Shown here piece after piece: positions 24,964-34,716 of a stretch of 45,438 nucleotides of DNA. The position numbers were made by a program, and so were the translations under genes. Below the pieces are notes generated by a model, which saw only the letters and a list, made by a program, of their open reading frames with translations, did no database searches and was not told the origin of the DNA. The stretch is from a bacterium (GTDB lineage Bacteria; Myxococcota_A; Bradymonadia; UBA7976; UBA1532). The DNA is taken from positions 1-45,438 of the forward strand of contig JAUHYW010000081.1 of NCBI GenBank assembly GCA_030426085.1. The letters run 5' to 3'. Numbering within the stretch: position 1 is the first letter of the stretch; each line of letters begins with the position of its first letter.

Positions 24964-25575
24964 ATGAGCACCCCGACCCTCATCGGCCTCACCGGCGGCA
25001 TCGCCTGCGGCAAGTCCTTCGTCTCCCGCCTGCTCACCGAGCGGGGGGCCATCGTCGTCGACGCCGACCAGGTCGCCCGGGACGTCGTCGCGCCCGGCAG
25101 CCCGGGGCTGGCCGAGGTCGTCGAGGCGTTCGGCGAAGCGATCCTGACCGATGACGGCGCGCTCGACCGGGCGACGCTCGGGCAGCGGGTCTTCGGCGAC
25201 GACGAGGCCCGCAAGCGGCTCGAAGGCATCCTGCACCCGGCCATCGCCCGGGAGAGCATGCGCCAGCTCGCCGACGCCGCCGCGCAGAAGCCGCCGCTGG
25301 TGGTCTACGACGCCGCGCTGCTCATCGAGGCCGGGCGATCCGACCTCTTCCGGCCGCTGGTGGTCGTCAGCGCGCCCCGCGAGACCCAGAAGCAGCGGCT
25401 GATGGCGCGCGACGGCCTCGACGCCGCGGCGGCCGAGGCCCGGCTGGCGGCGCAGATGCCGGTCGCCGAGAAGGCGAAGCGGGCGGACCACGTCATCGAC
25501 AACGGCGGCAGCCGGGCACAGACCGCCGCCCAGGTCGACGCGCTGTGGGCCGCGCTGACCGGAGCCGCAGGGTGA
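24964..25575 (+). CDS. coaE: Dephospho-CoA kinase
   Basis: The 203-residue protein is the normal length for CoaE. The P-loop GGIACGKS is at residues 11-18. DADQVARDVVAPGSPGL and the lid/base region LHPAIARESM follow, then VVYDAALLIEAGRSDLF and VVVSAPRETQKQRLMARDGL, all in family order. The enzyme phosphorylates the ribose 3'-OH of dephospho-CoA, the last step of coenzyme A synthesis in the cytosol. Its stop overlaps the GTG start of the SDR gene (GTGA), implying co-translation. Confidence 0.95.
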   Translation: MSTPTLIGLTGGIACGKSFVSRLLTERGAIVVDADQVARDVVAPGSPGLAEVVEAFGEAILTDDGALDRATLGQRVFGDDEARKRLEGILHPAIARESMRQLADAAAQKPPLVVYDAALLIEAGRSDLFRPLVVVSAPRETQKQRLMARDGLDAAAAEARLAAQMPVAEKAKRADHVIDNGGSRAQTAAQVDALWAALTGAAG

Positions 25576-26657
25576 GCGACACCAAGGCCCCCGGCGAGGT
25601 CGCCCTGATCACCGGCTTCCCCCGGCTGCTGGCCCGGGGGCTCGCCTTGCGGGGGCTCAACCTCGACCCGAGCAACCGGGTGTGGCTGCTGGTCGAGCCC
25701 GACGACCTGCCGCTGGCCGAGACCTTCCTCGACGAGCTCGAGCCCGCCGCCCGCGCGCGGATCGAGCTGCTGCCCGGGGGCCCCGAGCGGGTCGACCTGG
25801 GCCTCTCCGGGGCGCAGATCAGGGCCCTGCTGAGCGACGTCACCCGGGTCTTCCACGCCGGCCACGCCCCCGCCGACCGGGCCCGCCCGGCGGAGAACCC
25901 CCGCCGGCTCGAGGCCATCCTGCAGCTCGCCGCCGAGATGAAGCGCCTGCGCCGGGTGGCGGTGTTCTCGACCGCCTTCGTCAGCGGCGACCGCAGCGGG
26001 GTGGTGCTCGAAGAAGACCTGGAGGTCGGCCAGCGGCTGCGCACGCCCTTCGAGCGCAGCATGTACGCCGTCGAGCGCCTCGCCCGCTCGTGGATGCCCC
26101 GGCTGCCGGTGACCGTGCTGCGCCCGTCGGCCATGATCGGCCACTCGCGCACCGGCGAGGTGGGCGACGTCGACGAGGGGCCGACCTACCTGATGTCGCT
26201 GATGGTGCGGCTGCCGGCCGAGATGCCGATGCTGCTGCCGGGCACCGGCGGGGTGCCGTTCAACATCGTGCCGGTGGACTACGTGGTGCACGCGGCCTGG
26301 GCCCTGGCGACGCACCCGGCGGCCACCGGGCGCACCTTCCACCTGACCGACCCCAACCCGGTCAGCGCCCGCAAGGCGTTCGACCTGCTCGCCGCCCGTA
26401 TCAACCGCCCGGCGCCCTTCGCCGGCCCGCTGGCCACCGGGCTGCTCGGCCGGGCGCTGCGCTACACCGGCCTGCGCCGGCTGGCCCCCCACCGGGTCGC
26501 GCTCTTCGAAGACCTCACCACCCACGTCACCTATAGCTGCTCCAACGCCCTCGAGCTGCTCGCCGAGGCCGACGTGGTCTGCCCGCCGTTCGAGAGCTAC
26601 GCCGATACGCTGGTCGCCTGGCTGGCGGCGTTCGAGCGGGGGCGCCCCAAGGGCTGA
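25572..26657 (+). CDS. Extended SDR-family protein with altered catalytic motif
   Basis: The 361-residue protein starts at GTG 25572 within the coaE stop. The Rossmann entry reads ALITGFPRLLARGLALRGL, lacking the second and third Gly of TGxxGxxG. A TGFPxxLAR form of this kind is known from a myxobacterial SDR subfamily. The region VAVFSTAFVSGDRSG and VTVLRPSAMIGHSRTGEVGD fits NAD_binding_4/male-sterility-type SDRs. The expected catalytic YxxxK lies where PFERSM is read, so both Tyr and Lys are replaced (Phe, Met). It may bind a nucleotide or acyl-type ligand without classical SDR chemistry, or use other residues. A 6-7 bp GC palindrome overlaps the stop (26656-26671). Confidence 0.85.
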   Translation: MSDTKAPGEVALITGFPRLLARGLALRGLNLDPSNRVWLLVEPDDLPLAETFLDELEPAARARIELLPGGPERVDLGLSGAQIRALLSDVTRVFHAGHAPADRARPAENPRRLEAILQLAAEMKRLRRVAVFSTAFVSGDRSGVVLEEDLEVGQRLRTPFERSMYAVERLARSWMPRLPVTVLRPSAMIGHSRTGEVGDVDEGPTYLMSLMVRLPAEMPMLLPGTGGVPFNIVPVDYVVHAAWALATHPAATGRTFHLTDPNPVSARKAFDLLAARINRPAPFAGPLATGLLGRALRYTGLRRLAPHRVALFEDLTTHVTYSCSNALELLAEADVVCPPFESYADTLVAWLAAFERGRPKG

Positions 26658-26834
26658 GCGCGGGCGCGCTCGGGGCCCTTCGAATCGAAGCGACCGCACC
26701 TGTCGGCCGGGCCGACCGGCGCTGAGGAACACGCCGCGATTTGTCAGGATGGCCCCCGCCGACGGCTCGAAAACCACGGGGCACGGGGCCCCGGGGGCGC
26801 AGCCGGCTCGGCGGGATGTCAGGAGGCCATCGCA

Positions 26835-27077
26835 ATGTGCCGACTCTGCGTCGTGCTCCTCGCCCTGGGGCTCACCGCCTGCGACGTGCCCGAGATGGGC
26901 GGGCCGGGGGACGCAGACGGGGGCGATTGGGGCCCGATGACGGACGGGGGGTTCCCGCTGGGGGACGAGACCCTGCGCATCGACCAGATGCAGATGCGGG
27001 CCACGGTCAACAGCTATCACGACTTCGTCTTCGGTGGCGCCTCGAACGGCACCGAGGCCACCGGCGCGCGGGCGTAG
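26835..27077 (+). CDS. Short lipoprotein, possibly 3'-truncated
   Basis: The 80-residue protein begins MCRLCVVLLALGLTAC, a clear lipobox, followed by acidic DVPEMGGPGDADGGD. AGGAGG lies 10 nt before the ATG. The C-terminal part (DETLRIDQMQMRATVNSYHDFVFGGASNGT) looks like the start of a folded domain but stops soon after. From about 27050 the better codon bias switches to the minus strand. I infer that the rest of the gene was lost at a joint near 27050-27075. Function is unknown. The 177 bp before it (26658-26834) contain no gene I can support. Confidence 0.6.
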   Translation: MCRLCVVLLALGLTACDVPEMGGPGDADGGDWGPMTDGGFPLGDETLRIDQMQMRATVNSYHDFVFGGASNGTEATGARA

Positions 27078-27220
27078 CCCCGCACCACCGGGCCCAGCTC
27101 GGGGTCGTCGGCCTCCTCGCCGACGTGCACGCAGTCGACGTCGACCCCGCCGCCGTCCACGCGCGGCAGACCCACGAGCGTGCGGCGCGCAGGCGAGCGC
27201 CCGTCATCACCGGGCACAGC
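27017..27220 (-). pseudogene. Minus-strand coding remnant of unknown family
   Basis: On the minus strand TLVGLPRVDGGGVDVDCVHVGEEADDPELGPVVRGYARAPVASVPFEAPP uses the GC3-rich codons typical of real genes here. Meanwhile, the plus strand over the same stretch reads as antisense (TCG, CCG, ACG codons). No start signal or N-terminal domain is visible above about 27220. It overlaps the 3' end of the short lipoprotein gene. It is probably the 3' remnant of a gene lost by rearrangement. I do not recognise it. Bases 27221-27395 hold no gene, only the hairpin described below. Confidence 0.4.
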
Positions 27221-27344
27221 CGCGCGCGGTGCAGGCGACCGCCGGCGGTGGTCGCGAGGGCCCGGCGCCGTGGGCCGGTTCGGGCGGTGGTCGGGAGGGC
27301 CTCGCGCCGGTTCGCGGGGCGCGGTGGCCGGTCACGGTGGGGGG

Positions 27345-27384
27345 GCCCCCTCCGCCGAGGGGGGGAGGAGCCGGCGGAGGGGGC
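27345..27384. terminator. 13-bp perfect GC hairpin
   Basis: GCCCCCTCCGCCG (27345-27357) pairs perfectly with CGGCGGAGGGGGC (27372-27384) across a purine-rich 14-nt loop. It lies 12 nt beyond the minus-strand stop at 27396 and would also act on plus-strand transcripts. There is no T-tract, but the stability makes a bidirectional transcript end likely. Confidence 0.55.
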
Positions 27385-27395
27385 TGGGGGCGCGG

Positions 27396-29087
27396 TCAGG
27401 GGTTCTCGAACCGGTCGGGCGCCTCGACGCAGGTGCCGTTGACGCACTCGAAGCCGGCGCCGCAGTCGATGTTGCGCAGGCAGTCGGGCATCACCTCGAC
27501 CGGGGGCTGGCAGTAGCGCTCGAAGCAGACGTCCTCGCCGGCGCAGTCGTCGTCGCCGAAGCACGGGTTGCGGCACTGGCCGTCGACGCAGTGCAGGCCG
27601 TCGTCGCACTCCCGGTTTCGCAGGCACTCGACCTCGGGGCACAGGTTGGCGGCGCACAGGCCGCCCATGCACGCCTCGTGGGCCCCGCAGTCGGCGTCGC
27701 CGGCGCAGCGGGCGTTGCACACCGCGTCGATGCACACCCCGTCGGGGCAGTCGTTGTTGTTCTGGCACTCCACGTCCCGCTCGACGTCGGGGTCGCAGCG
27801 GCCGGCGGCGGCGTCGCAGCCGGTGCCCACCGGGCAGTCGGCGTGGGCGCTGCACCCCGAGAGGCACTGCCCGTCGACGCAGACCCCGTCGTCGCCGCAC
27901 TGGCTGTCGAACTGGCAGAGGAAGTTGCACCCCGGGGCCGGCTCGGGCACGCAGCGGCCGCTGAGGCAGACGAGGCCCGAGGCGCACTGGTCGCTCTCCA
28001 TGCACGAGCGGTCTTCGGGCACCCGGCAGAAGCCGTCTTCGCAGACGTCACCCGCCGGGCAGTCGCAGACGACCTCGCACGGCTGGGGTTCGGGCGGCGG
28101 CGGCACGCAGGTGTTGGTGTCGAGGTTGCAGATCTGGCCGGTGGGGCACTGGCACGAGGCGTCGCACGAGGCGCTGCCGTCGGGCTCGCACTGGCCGTTC
28201 GCGGTGCAGCGGTGCGCCTCGGGGCAGTGGGCGTCGATGCGGCACTCGGCGTCGGGGTCGTCGGCGCAGGCCCCGTCGACGCAGATGCGGCCGACCCCGC
28301 ACTCGGCGTCGGCCTCGCACTCGGGGGCCGGCGGCTCGGGCTCGCCCTGGCAGCGACCGTCGACGCAGATCTGGCCCTGGCCGCAGTCGCCGTTGCGCTG
28401 GCACTCGGGGCGCCAGGGCGCCGGGCGGCCGTCTTCGCAGACGTAGCCCGGGGGCAGCTCGTCGACGTCTTCACAGGCCGGCCAGCAGCGGCCGTCGATG
28501 CAGTAGCCGTCGATGCCGCAGTCGGGGTCGAGCCGGCACTCCATGCGGCAGGTGCCGGCGATGCAGACGTCGCCCCGGGGGCACTCGGCGTCGTTCTGGC
28601 ACCGGTCGGCCTCAAAGCAACGGCCCGATTCGCAGACGCAGCCGGGCATGCACTCGTTGTCGGTGTTGCAGTCCATGCCCTCGCCGTCGGCCCATACGCA
28701 GCGGCCGAGCGCGTTGCACTCCTGGCCCTCGGCGCAGTCGCGGGACGAGTTGCACTCGTCGGGCTGGGGCGCGGCGCAGAAGCCGTCGGCGCACAGCCCG
28801 CCGTTGGGGCAGTCGAGGTCGATGAAGCAGGGGATGCCGGGGGACGGCTCGCCGCCCGGCTGGTGGCAGATCTGGTCGCCGCCGCAGATGGCGCCGACCG
28901 GACAGTCCCGGTCGTTGAGACAGCGCAGCGGGGTGCACTCGCCGTACTCGTCGCAGGCGTAGCACGCGTCGTCGTCGCAGTATTCGTATGCGCCGAACTG
29001 ACAGTCGAAGCAGTCGTTGTAGTTGCAGCCGCCGAGCAGCGCCACGAAGGCGGTGCCGAGCGCGAAGGGCAGGAGCGCGGTGCGCAT
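27396..29087 (-). CDS. Large Cys-rich repeat lipoprotein
   Basis: The 563-residue protein has a lipoprotein leader (MRTALLPFALGTAFVALLGGC). Essentially the whole mature chain is built of some 20 Cys-rich units of about 22-28 residues, of the type CxxDxDCxxGxxCxxGxCxxx (for example NDRDCPVGAICGGDQIC and DADCGAHEACMGGLCA). These resemble the Dickkopf/EGF-like Cys modules common in Myxococcota surface proteins. Pro-rich breaks (PEPPAPEC, PPPPEPQPC) separate blocks. No catalytic domain is present. It probably forms an extended, disulfide-stapled stalk on the cell surface. GAGGAG upstream supports the ATG at 29087. It belongs with the MYXO-CTERM and MopE-like proteins as part of this organism's Cys-rich exterior. 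Confidence 0.87.
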   Translation of the reverse strand: MRTALLPFALGTAFVALLGGCNYNDCFDCQFGAYEYCDDDACYACDEYGECTPLRCLNDRDCPVGAICGGDQICHQPGGEPSPGIPCFIDLDCPNGGLCADGFCAAPQPDECNSSRDCAEGQECNALGRCVWADGEGMDCNTDNECMPGCVCESGRCFEADRCQNDAECPRGDVCIAGTCRMECRLDPDCGIDGYCIDGRCWPACEDVDELPPGYVCEDGRPAPWRPECQRNGDCGQGQICVDGRCQGEPEPPAPECEADAECGVGRICVDGACADDPDAECRIDAHCPEAHRCTANGQCEPDGSASCDASCQCPTGQICNLDTNTCVPPPPEPQPCEVVCDCPAGDVCEDGFCRVPEDRSCMESDQCASGLVCLSGRCVPEPAPGCNFLCQFDSQCGDDGVCVDGQCLSGCSAHADCPVGTGCDAAAGRCDPDVERDVECQNNNDCPDGVCIDAVCNARCAGDADCGAHEACMGGLCAANLCPEVECLRNRECDDGLHCVDGQCRNPCFGDDDCAGEDVCFERYCQPPVEVMPDCLRNIDCGAGFECVNGTCVEAPDRFENP

Positions 29088-29305
29088 GATGTACTCCTCG
29101 ATGTGGCGAGGGCTCGCGGTTGGAGAGCGGACTCGCCGATTGTAGGCAGCAAGAGGCATGCCCTTCAAAACCGATGACGGGATCAGGTGTCACCGGGCCC
29201 GCGGAGACCGGGGCCCGAGCGGGGCGTGAACCGGGCGGCACACCGGGCGTGGCCCGACGTCACACCCCCCGGTGGAGCAGACGTCGTCCGATCGGCGGGG
29301 CGCGC

Positions 29306-29334
29306 TTGACCGATCGGGGGCGCCGCGCCACAGT
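29306..29334 (+). promoter_or_regulatory. Leaderless promoter of the 29342 lipoprotein gene
   Basis: TTGACC (29306-29311) and CACAGT (29329-29334) are separated by exactly 17 nt, and the -10 ends 7 nt before the ATG at 29342. This places the transcription start on or next to the start codon. There is no room for a Shine-Dalgarno. Confidence 0.5.
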
Positions 29335-29341
29335 CGGGGCC

Positions 29342-30007
29342 ATGATCGTGCGCTCCGCCGTCGCCCTGCTCGCCTGCGCGCTCTCCGGCTGCCTGCTCGC
29401 CGAGGAGGACTGCGGCGCCGGCTTCGCGTTCGAGGACGGCCGCTGCGTGCCCCTGCGGGCGCCGCCCCCGTTCTACCCCGACGGCGAGCCGGCGCCCGAT
29501 CCCGACGACGGGCTGCCGACGGCGGACGCGACCCCGCCCCCGCCGCCCGACCGGTGGGCCGACCACCGCATCGCCCTGATCGTGGATCTGACGGTGAGCG
29601 GCGCGGCCCGCCAGACGCCGGCCACTCCGGGCGCCGACATCGACGCGGTGCAGGCGATCGAGGTCACCCCCGGGGGCGATGTGCGCATCGGTCGGGGGGC
29701 CGAGGTGCTCGGGGCGCTGTTCGACGATCCGTTCGAGGGCAACCTGAACCTGGACGCCACCGCGGTGCTGGGGCTGCCCGACGGGCGGGTGGCCTCGCTG
29801 GGCGCAGAGGGGGGCTTCGTCTACGTCGGGCTGGATCTCACCCGGCCGCTGCGGGCGGGCGACGTGATCGTCGTCGCCGAGCTGACCGACCCCCGGGGCG
29901 AGGCCGACCTGTACGCGCTGTTCATGTGCCGCACGCCGGACAGCATCGAGAATTGCGAGTCGATGGGCGAGGGCGGGCCGGGCATCACCCGCTTCACGTT
30001 GGAGTAG
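29342..30007 (+). CDS. Putative lipoprotein of unknown function
   Basis: The 221-residue protein starts MIVRSAVALLACALSGC, a clear lipobox with Cys17. A short Cys pair region (EEDCGAGFAFEDGRC) and an acidic Pro-rich linker (PDGEPAPDPDDG, PPPPPDRW) follow. A compact beta-rich domain (about 75-221) contains RIALIVDLTVSGAARQTP and LRAGDVIVVAELTDPRGEADLYALFMC. Its two late Cys residues may form a disulfide. I do not recognise the domain. The ATG was chosen because the lipobox and the -10 element fit it. The yaeQ gene begins 4 nt after its stop, so the two may share a transcript. Confidence 0.75.
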   Translation: MIVRSAVALLACALSGCLLAEEDCGAGFAFEDGRCVPLRAPPPFYPDGEPAPDPDDGLPTADATPPPPPDRWADHRIALIVDLTVSGAARQTPATPGADIDAVQAIEVTPGGDVRIGRGAEVLGALFDDPFEGNLNLDATAVLGLPDGRVASLGAEGGFVYVGLDLTRPLRAGDVIVVAELTDPRGEADLYALFMCRTPDSIENCESMGEGGPGITRFTLE

Positions 30008-30011
30008 CGCG

Positions 30012-30554
30012 ATGGCCCGCCCCCACACCGTGCGCACGTTCCGTATCGAGCTGGCCGACGTCGACCGCGGGGTCTACGACGCCCTCGAGCTGCGGGTGGC
30101 CCAGCACCCGTCGGAGACCGATCGCTTCCTGATCGCCCGGGTGCTGGTGCGCTGCCTGGAGCACGCCGAGGGGGTCGACTTCGGGCCCGGCCTGTCGGAC
30201 GGCGACGCCCCGGCGCTGTGGCGGCGCGACCTGCGGGGCGATCTGAAGGGCTGGATCGAGGTGGGGCACCCCGGCCCGGAGCGGCTGCACAAGGCGAGCA
30301 AGGCGGCCGATCGGGTGGCGGTGTACGGCTGGCGATCACCCGAGCGGCTGGTCGAGGCGATCCGGGACGGCCGGGTGCACCGGGCCGAGGCCATCGAGGT
30401 GCGGGCGCTCGACGTGGCGCTGCTCGACGGGCTCGCCGGGGCCCTGGGGCGGACCCATACCTGGTCGATCTCGGTGTCGGGCGGGGTGCTCTACGTCGAC
30501 GTGGGCGGCGCGGTGCATGAGGGCGCGCTGCGCCGGCTGCCGATCGGGGATTGA
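30012..30554 (+). CDS. yaeQ: YaeQ-family protein
   Basis: The 180-residue protein is the normal length for YaeQ (PF07152). Typical features are the N-terminal FRIELADVDRGVYDALELRVAQHPSET, ARVLVRCLEHAEGVDFGPGLSDGDAPALW and WIEVGHPGPERLHKASKAADRVAVY. The fold is related to PD-(D/E)xK nucleases. The family's E-D-ExK-like acidic residues are partly visible here, but activity is unproven. In enterobacteria YaeQ was linked to suppression of RfaH-dependent defects. It starts 4 nt after the preceding lipoprotein stop and is convergent with the thioesterase gene. Confidence 0.92.
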   Translation: MARPHTVRTFRIELADVDRGVYDALELRVAQHPSETDRFLIARVLVRCLEHAEGVDFGPGLSDGDAPALWRRDLRGDLKGWIEVGHPGPERLHKASKAADRVAVYGWRSPERLVEAIRDGRVHRAEAIEVRALDVALLDGLAGALGRTHTWSISVSGGVLYVDVGGAVHEGALRRLPIGD

Positions 30555-30569
30555 CGCCGGCCGGGCCGC

Positions 30570-31024
30570 TCAGTTCTCGTCGAGCAGGTCGCCCTCGAAC
30601 TTCCGGATCGCCTCGCGGAAGGGGTCGGGCAGCGGCACCGGCTGGAAGTCTTCGTCGAGCCACACCAGCGTGATCCGCCCGGTGGCGACCGGGCGCCGGG
30701 TGCGCTTGTCGCTGACGAAGAAGTGGAAGGTGTAGCTGCTGCGCCCGAGGTGGGCCACCCGGACCCGCACGATGAGGGTGTCGTTGTAGCGGGCCGGGCT
30801 GTGGAAGTCGACCTGATGGGCCACGACCGCGCCGGGGGCGAGGTCGCGCACCGGGCCGTCGAGGCGGTGCAGCCCGAGGTGGGCCAGGTAGTCCATGCGG
30901 CCGACGTCGAAGTAGGCCGCGAAGCTGCCGAAGAAGACGATGCCGACGGCATCGGTCTCCGAGAGCCGGACCCGGATCTCCGTGCTGAAGCCGTAGGCGT
31001 TGAGGTCCTGGGTGACGGGTGCGG

Positions 31025-31028
<4 letters not shown>
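30570..31028 (-). CDS. Acyl-CoA thioesterase, YbgC/FadM-like hotdog fold
   Basis: The 152-residue single hotdog domain contains VRLSETDAVGIVFFGSFAAYFDVGRMDYL. This is the 4-hydroxybenzoyl-CoA thioesterase pattern, where the Asp of SETDAVG is catalytic. HSPARYNDTLIVRVRVAHLGRSSYTFHF and the C-terminal strand ATGRITLVWLDEDFQPVPLP complete the fold. It hydrolyses acyl-CoA thioesters in the cytosol; chain preference is unknown. Its ATG overlaps the stop of the upstream protease gene (ATGA). The thiolase and acyltransferase genes just beyond that also handle acyl chains. Confidence 0.88.
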
Positions 31029-32557
<1,529 letters not shown>

Positions 32558-32583
32558 CGGGACCTCCTGCGGCCGTACGTTAG

Positions 32584-32625
32584 GTTCTTGACGTCGGCGA
32601 TTCGCGGCGGGCGTATGGCAAGAAC
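32584..32625. promoter_or_regulatory. Inverted repeat upstream of the protease gene
   Basis: GTTCTTG (32584-32590) and CAAGAAC (32619-32625) are perfect inverted copies with 28 nt between them, in the 110-bp gap between the thiolase stop and the protease start. It may be an operator. No promoter could be assigned with confidence. Confidence 0.25.
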
Positions 32626-32667
32626 GATGCCAGATCAGTCCCGCACGGCGTGGCCGGCGCTCGCCCC

Positions 32668-33915
32668 CTACGCGCGCTCGAGCAGGGTCACCCCGCAGAG
32701 GGCCTCGTCGAACGAGACCAGCCCCCCGGCGTTCTGCACCAGCCCCAGGCCCGGCGCCGTACGCGCCTGCCGCTCGCCGGCCTCGCCCCGGAGCTGCAGC
32801 ACCACCTCGTCGAGCATGCCCAGCCCGGTCGCCGCCAGCGGGTGCCCCTTGCTGATCAGGCCCCCGGAGAGGTTCATCGGCCGGGCCCCGGCGATCCCGT
32901 TGATGCCGTCGTCGGCCGCGTAGCCCCCGCCCTCGCCCTCGGCGCAGAAGCCCAGCGCCTCGACGTGCAGGATCTGACAGCCGGCGGTCGCGTCGTGCAC
33001 CTCGGCGATCTGCACGTCGGCCGGCGCGGCGCCCGCCTCGGCGTAGGCCCGGGCCCCCGTGCGCTGCACCACCGACGGCCCCTCGAGCCCCCGCCAGCGG
33101 CCGCCGCCCAGCGCGCAGGCCCGGATCCGGATCGCCCGGGCCCGGGCCTCGGCCGGCAGCTTCGCCAGCCCGGCCTCGTCGACGATCAGCGCCGCCGCCG
33201 CGCCGTCGCTCAGCGGGCAGCACATCGCCCGGGTGAACGGGGCCACGATCGGCTTGTCGGCCAGCGCCTGCTCGACCGTCACCTCGAAGCGATACTGCGC
33301 CTTGGGGTTGAGCGCCCCGTGGCGGTGGTTGCGGGCGGCCACCGCCGCGATCTGCTCGACGGTGGTGCCGAAGCGGGCCATGTGATCCCGGGCCTGGAGG
33401 GCGTGCACATCGAGGAAGACCACCCGCGCGGGGTGCGGCTTCCAGCCCAGCTCGGCCCCCTGCTCGGCGAAGAGCGCCCGCCACTCCTCGGGGTGCCGCT
33501 GGTCGATGCCCCCGGCGAACAGCGCGAACGACTTCGCCGGATCGTCGGGCACCCAGGTCTTCTCGACCCCCACCGCCAGCGCCATCCCGGCCCCGGCCCG
33601 CACCGCCTGCACCGCCGCGTGCAGCGCCACCGAGCCGGTCGCGCAGCCGCCCTCGACGTTCACGATCGGGGCGTCGGGGTTCAGCCGGCCGGCGCGCTGA
33701 AGCGGCGACAGGCAGCCCTGGCCCCGGATGTTCGCCTGACCCCATGTGCCCAGGGCGCAGTTGCCGAAGGCCACCTGCTGCACCCCGAGGCCATCGGGCA
33801 GGCCGGCGTCGGTCAGGGCGCCCTCGACCACCTCGGCGGTCAGGTCGCGGAAGTCGCGCTCGGGCCACTTGCAAAACGCCGTGGCGGCGCTGCCGACGAT
33901 ATAGGTCGCGGTCAT
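32668..33915 (-). CDS. Thiolase / SCP2-type acetyl-CoA acetyltransferase
   Basis: The 415-residue protein has the thiolase fold throughout. The active-site Cys is Cys91 in VEGGCATGSVALHAA. The C-terminal signatures IAEVHDATAGCQILHVEALGFC, NLSGGLISKGHPLAATGLGMLDEVVLQLRGEAG and QNAGGLVSFDEA include the catalytic GHP His. The HDATAG form and the overall length place it with SCP2/nonspecific-lipid-transfer thiolases rather than FadA/PhaA. Such enzymes act in acyl-CoA or sterol side-chain metabolism. It lies 25 nt downstream of the acyltransferase gene on the same strand and probably shares its transcript. Confidence 0.9.
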   Translation of the reverse strand: MTATYIVGSAATAFCKWPERDFRDLTAEVVEGALTDAGLPDGLGVQQVAFGNCALGTWGQANIRGQGCLSPLQRAGRLNPDAPIVNVEGGCATGSVALHAAVQAVRAGAGMALAVGVEKTWVPDDPAKSFALFAGGIDQRHPEEWRALFAEQGAELGWKPHPARVVFLDVHALQARDHMARFGTTVEQIAAVAARNHRHGALNPKAQYRFEVTVEQALADKPIVAPFTRAMCCPLSDGAAAALIVDEAGLAKLPAEARARAIRIRACALGGGRWRGLEGPSVVQRTGARAYAEAGAAPADVQIAEVHDATAGCQILHVEALGFCAEGEGGGYAADDGINGIAGARPMNLSGGLISKGHPLAATGLGMLDEVVLQLRGEAGERQARTAPGLGLVQNAGGLVSFDEALCGVTLLERA

Positions 33916-33940
33916 CGATCCTCGCTCGTCCGGTCCTCGG

Positions 33941-34669
33941 TCATCGGGTGTCTTCGAGCGCCCGGGGCGCCATCTCGGGCGGCGGCCCCTCGGCCAGCAG
34001 GTCGCACAGCGCCCGGCGCACCGCCGCGCTCAGCTTCTCGGGGTCGCTGCCGGGCATGATCATCGGCCCCACCCGCATGCCCACCGCCCCCGGCCGCGGC
34101 GTCCGCGAGCCGCTCGGCAGCACCTCGCCGGTGCCGAACACCGCCACCGGCAGGATGGGCCGCCGGCTCTCGACCGAGAGCAGGAACGCGCCGGCCTTGA
34201 ACGGCCCCAGCGTGCCCTGGGGGGTGCGGGTGCCCTCGGGGAAGAAGCCCACGCTGTAGCCCTGGTCGAGCAGCGTGCGGCTGGCCGAGATCACCTCGGC
34301 CTTGCGCCGGGCGATCAAGTGCCCCGCCGTGCGCATGTAGCGGCCGAGGATGGGGACCTCGAACAGCGAGGGCTTGGCCACCATGCGGATGGTCAGCGGC
34401 AGGCTGTACATCATCACCGGCACGTCGAGGTGGCTCTGGTGGTTGGCGCACAGGATGTACGGCGCCTCGGGCAGATCGGGCAGAGCCGGCGGCCGGCGGT
34501 AGTCGGCCCGCGCCGCCCGGAAGATCGCCGGCACGATGCGGCGGATGAGCCACGGGTCGGCGGCCACCGGATCCTTGCGCCAGCGGCAGATCAGGGTGCC
34601 CACCGCCATGCGCCACATGGCGCCGAAGGCCAGCCGGGCCCAGCGCAGGTTCTGCAACAGCGACGGCAT
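33941..34669 (-). CDS. 1-acyl-sn-glycerol-3-phosphate acyltransferase (PlsC family)
   Basis: The 242-residue protein has the PlsC catalytic box NHQSHLD (His77 to Asp82) and the substrate motif FFPEGTR, followed by FKAGAFLLSVESRRPILPVAVFGTGE. An N-terminal amphipathic/hydrophobic region (ARLAFGAMWRMAVGTLI) should bind the inner membrane. It transfers an acyl chain to lysophosphatidate or a related lipid. It is first of a probable two-gene unit with the thiolase. The ATG at 34669 is the first in a GC3-consistent frame; further upstream the frame is antisense to the defence genes. Confidence 0.93.
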   Translation of the reverse strand: MPSLLQNLRWARLAFGAMWRMAVGTLICRWRKDPVAADPWLIRRIVPAIFRAARADYRRPPALPDLPEAPYILCANHQSHLDVPVMMYSLPLTIRMVAKPSLFEVPILGRYMRTAGHLIARRKAEVISASRTLLDQGYSVGFFPEGTRTPQGTLGPFKAGAFLLSVESRRPILPVAVFGTGEVLPSGSRTPRPGAVGMRVGPMIMPGSDPEKLSAAVRRALCDLLAEGPPPEMAPRALEDTR

Positions 34670-34716
34670 GGGCGGATGATGGACGGTCGGCTCCGCCGAG
34701 CGCAACCGCGGCGCGT

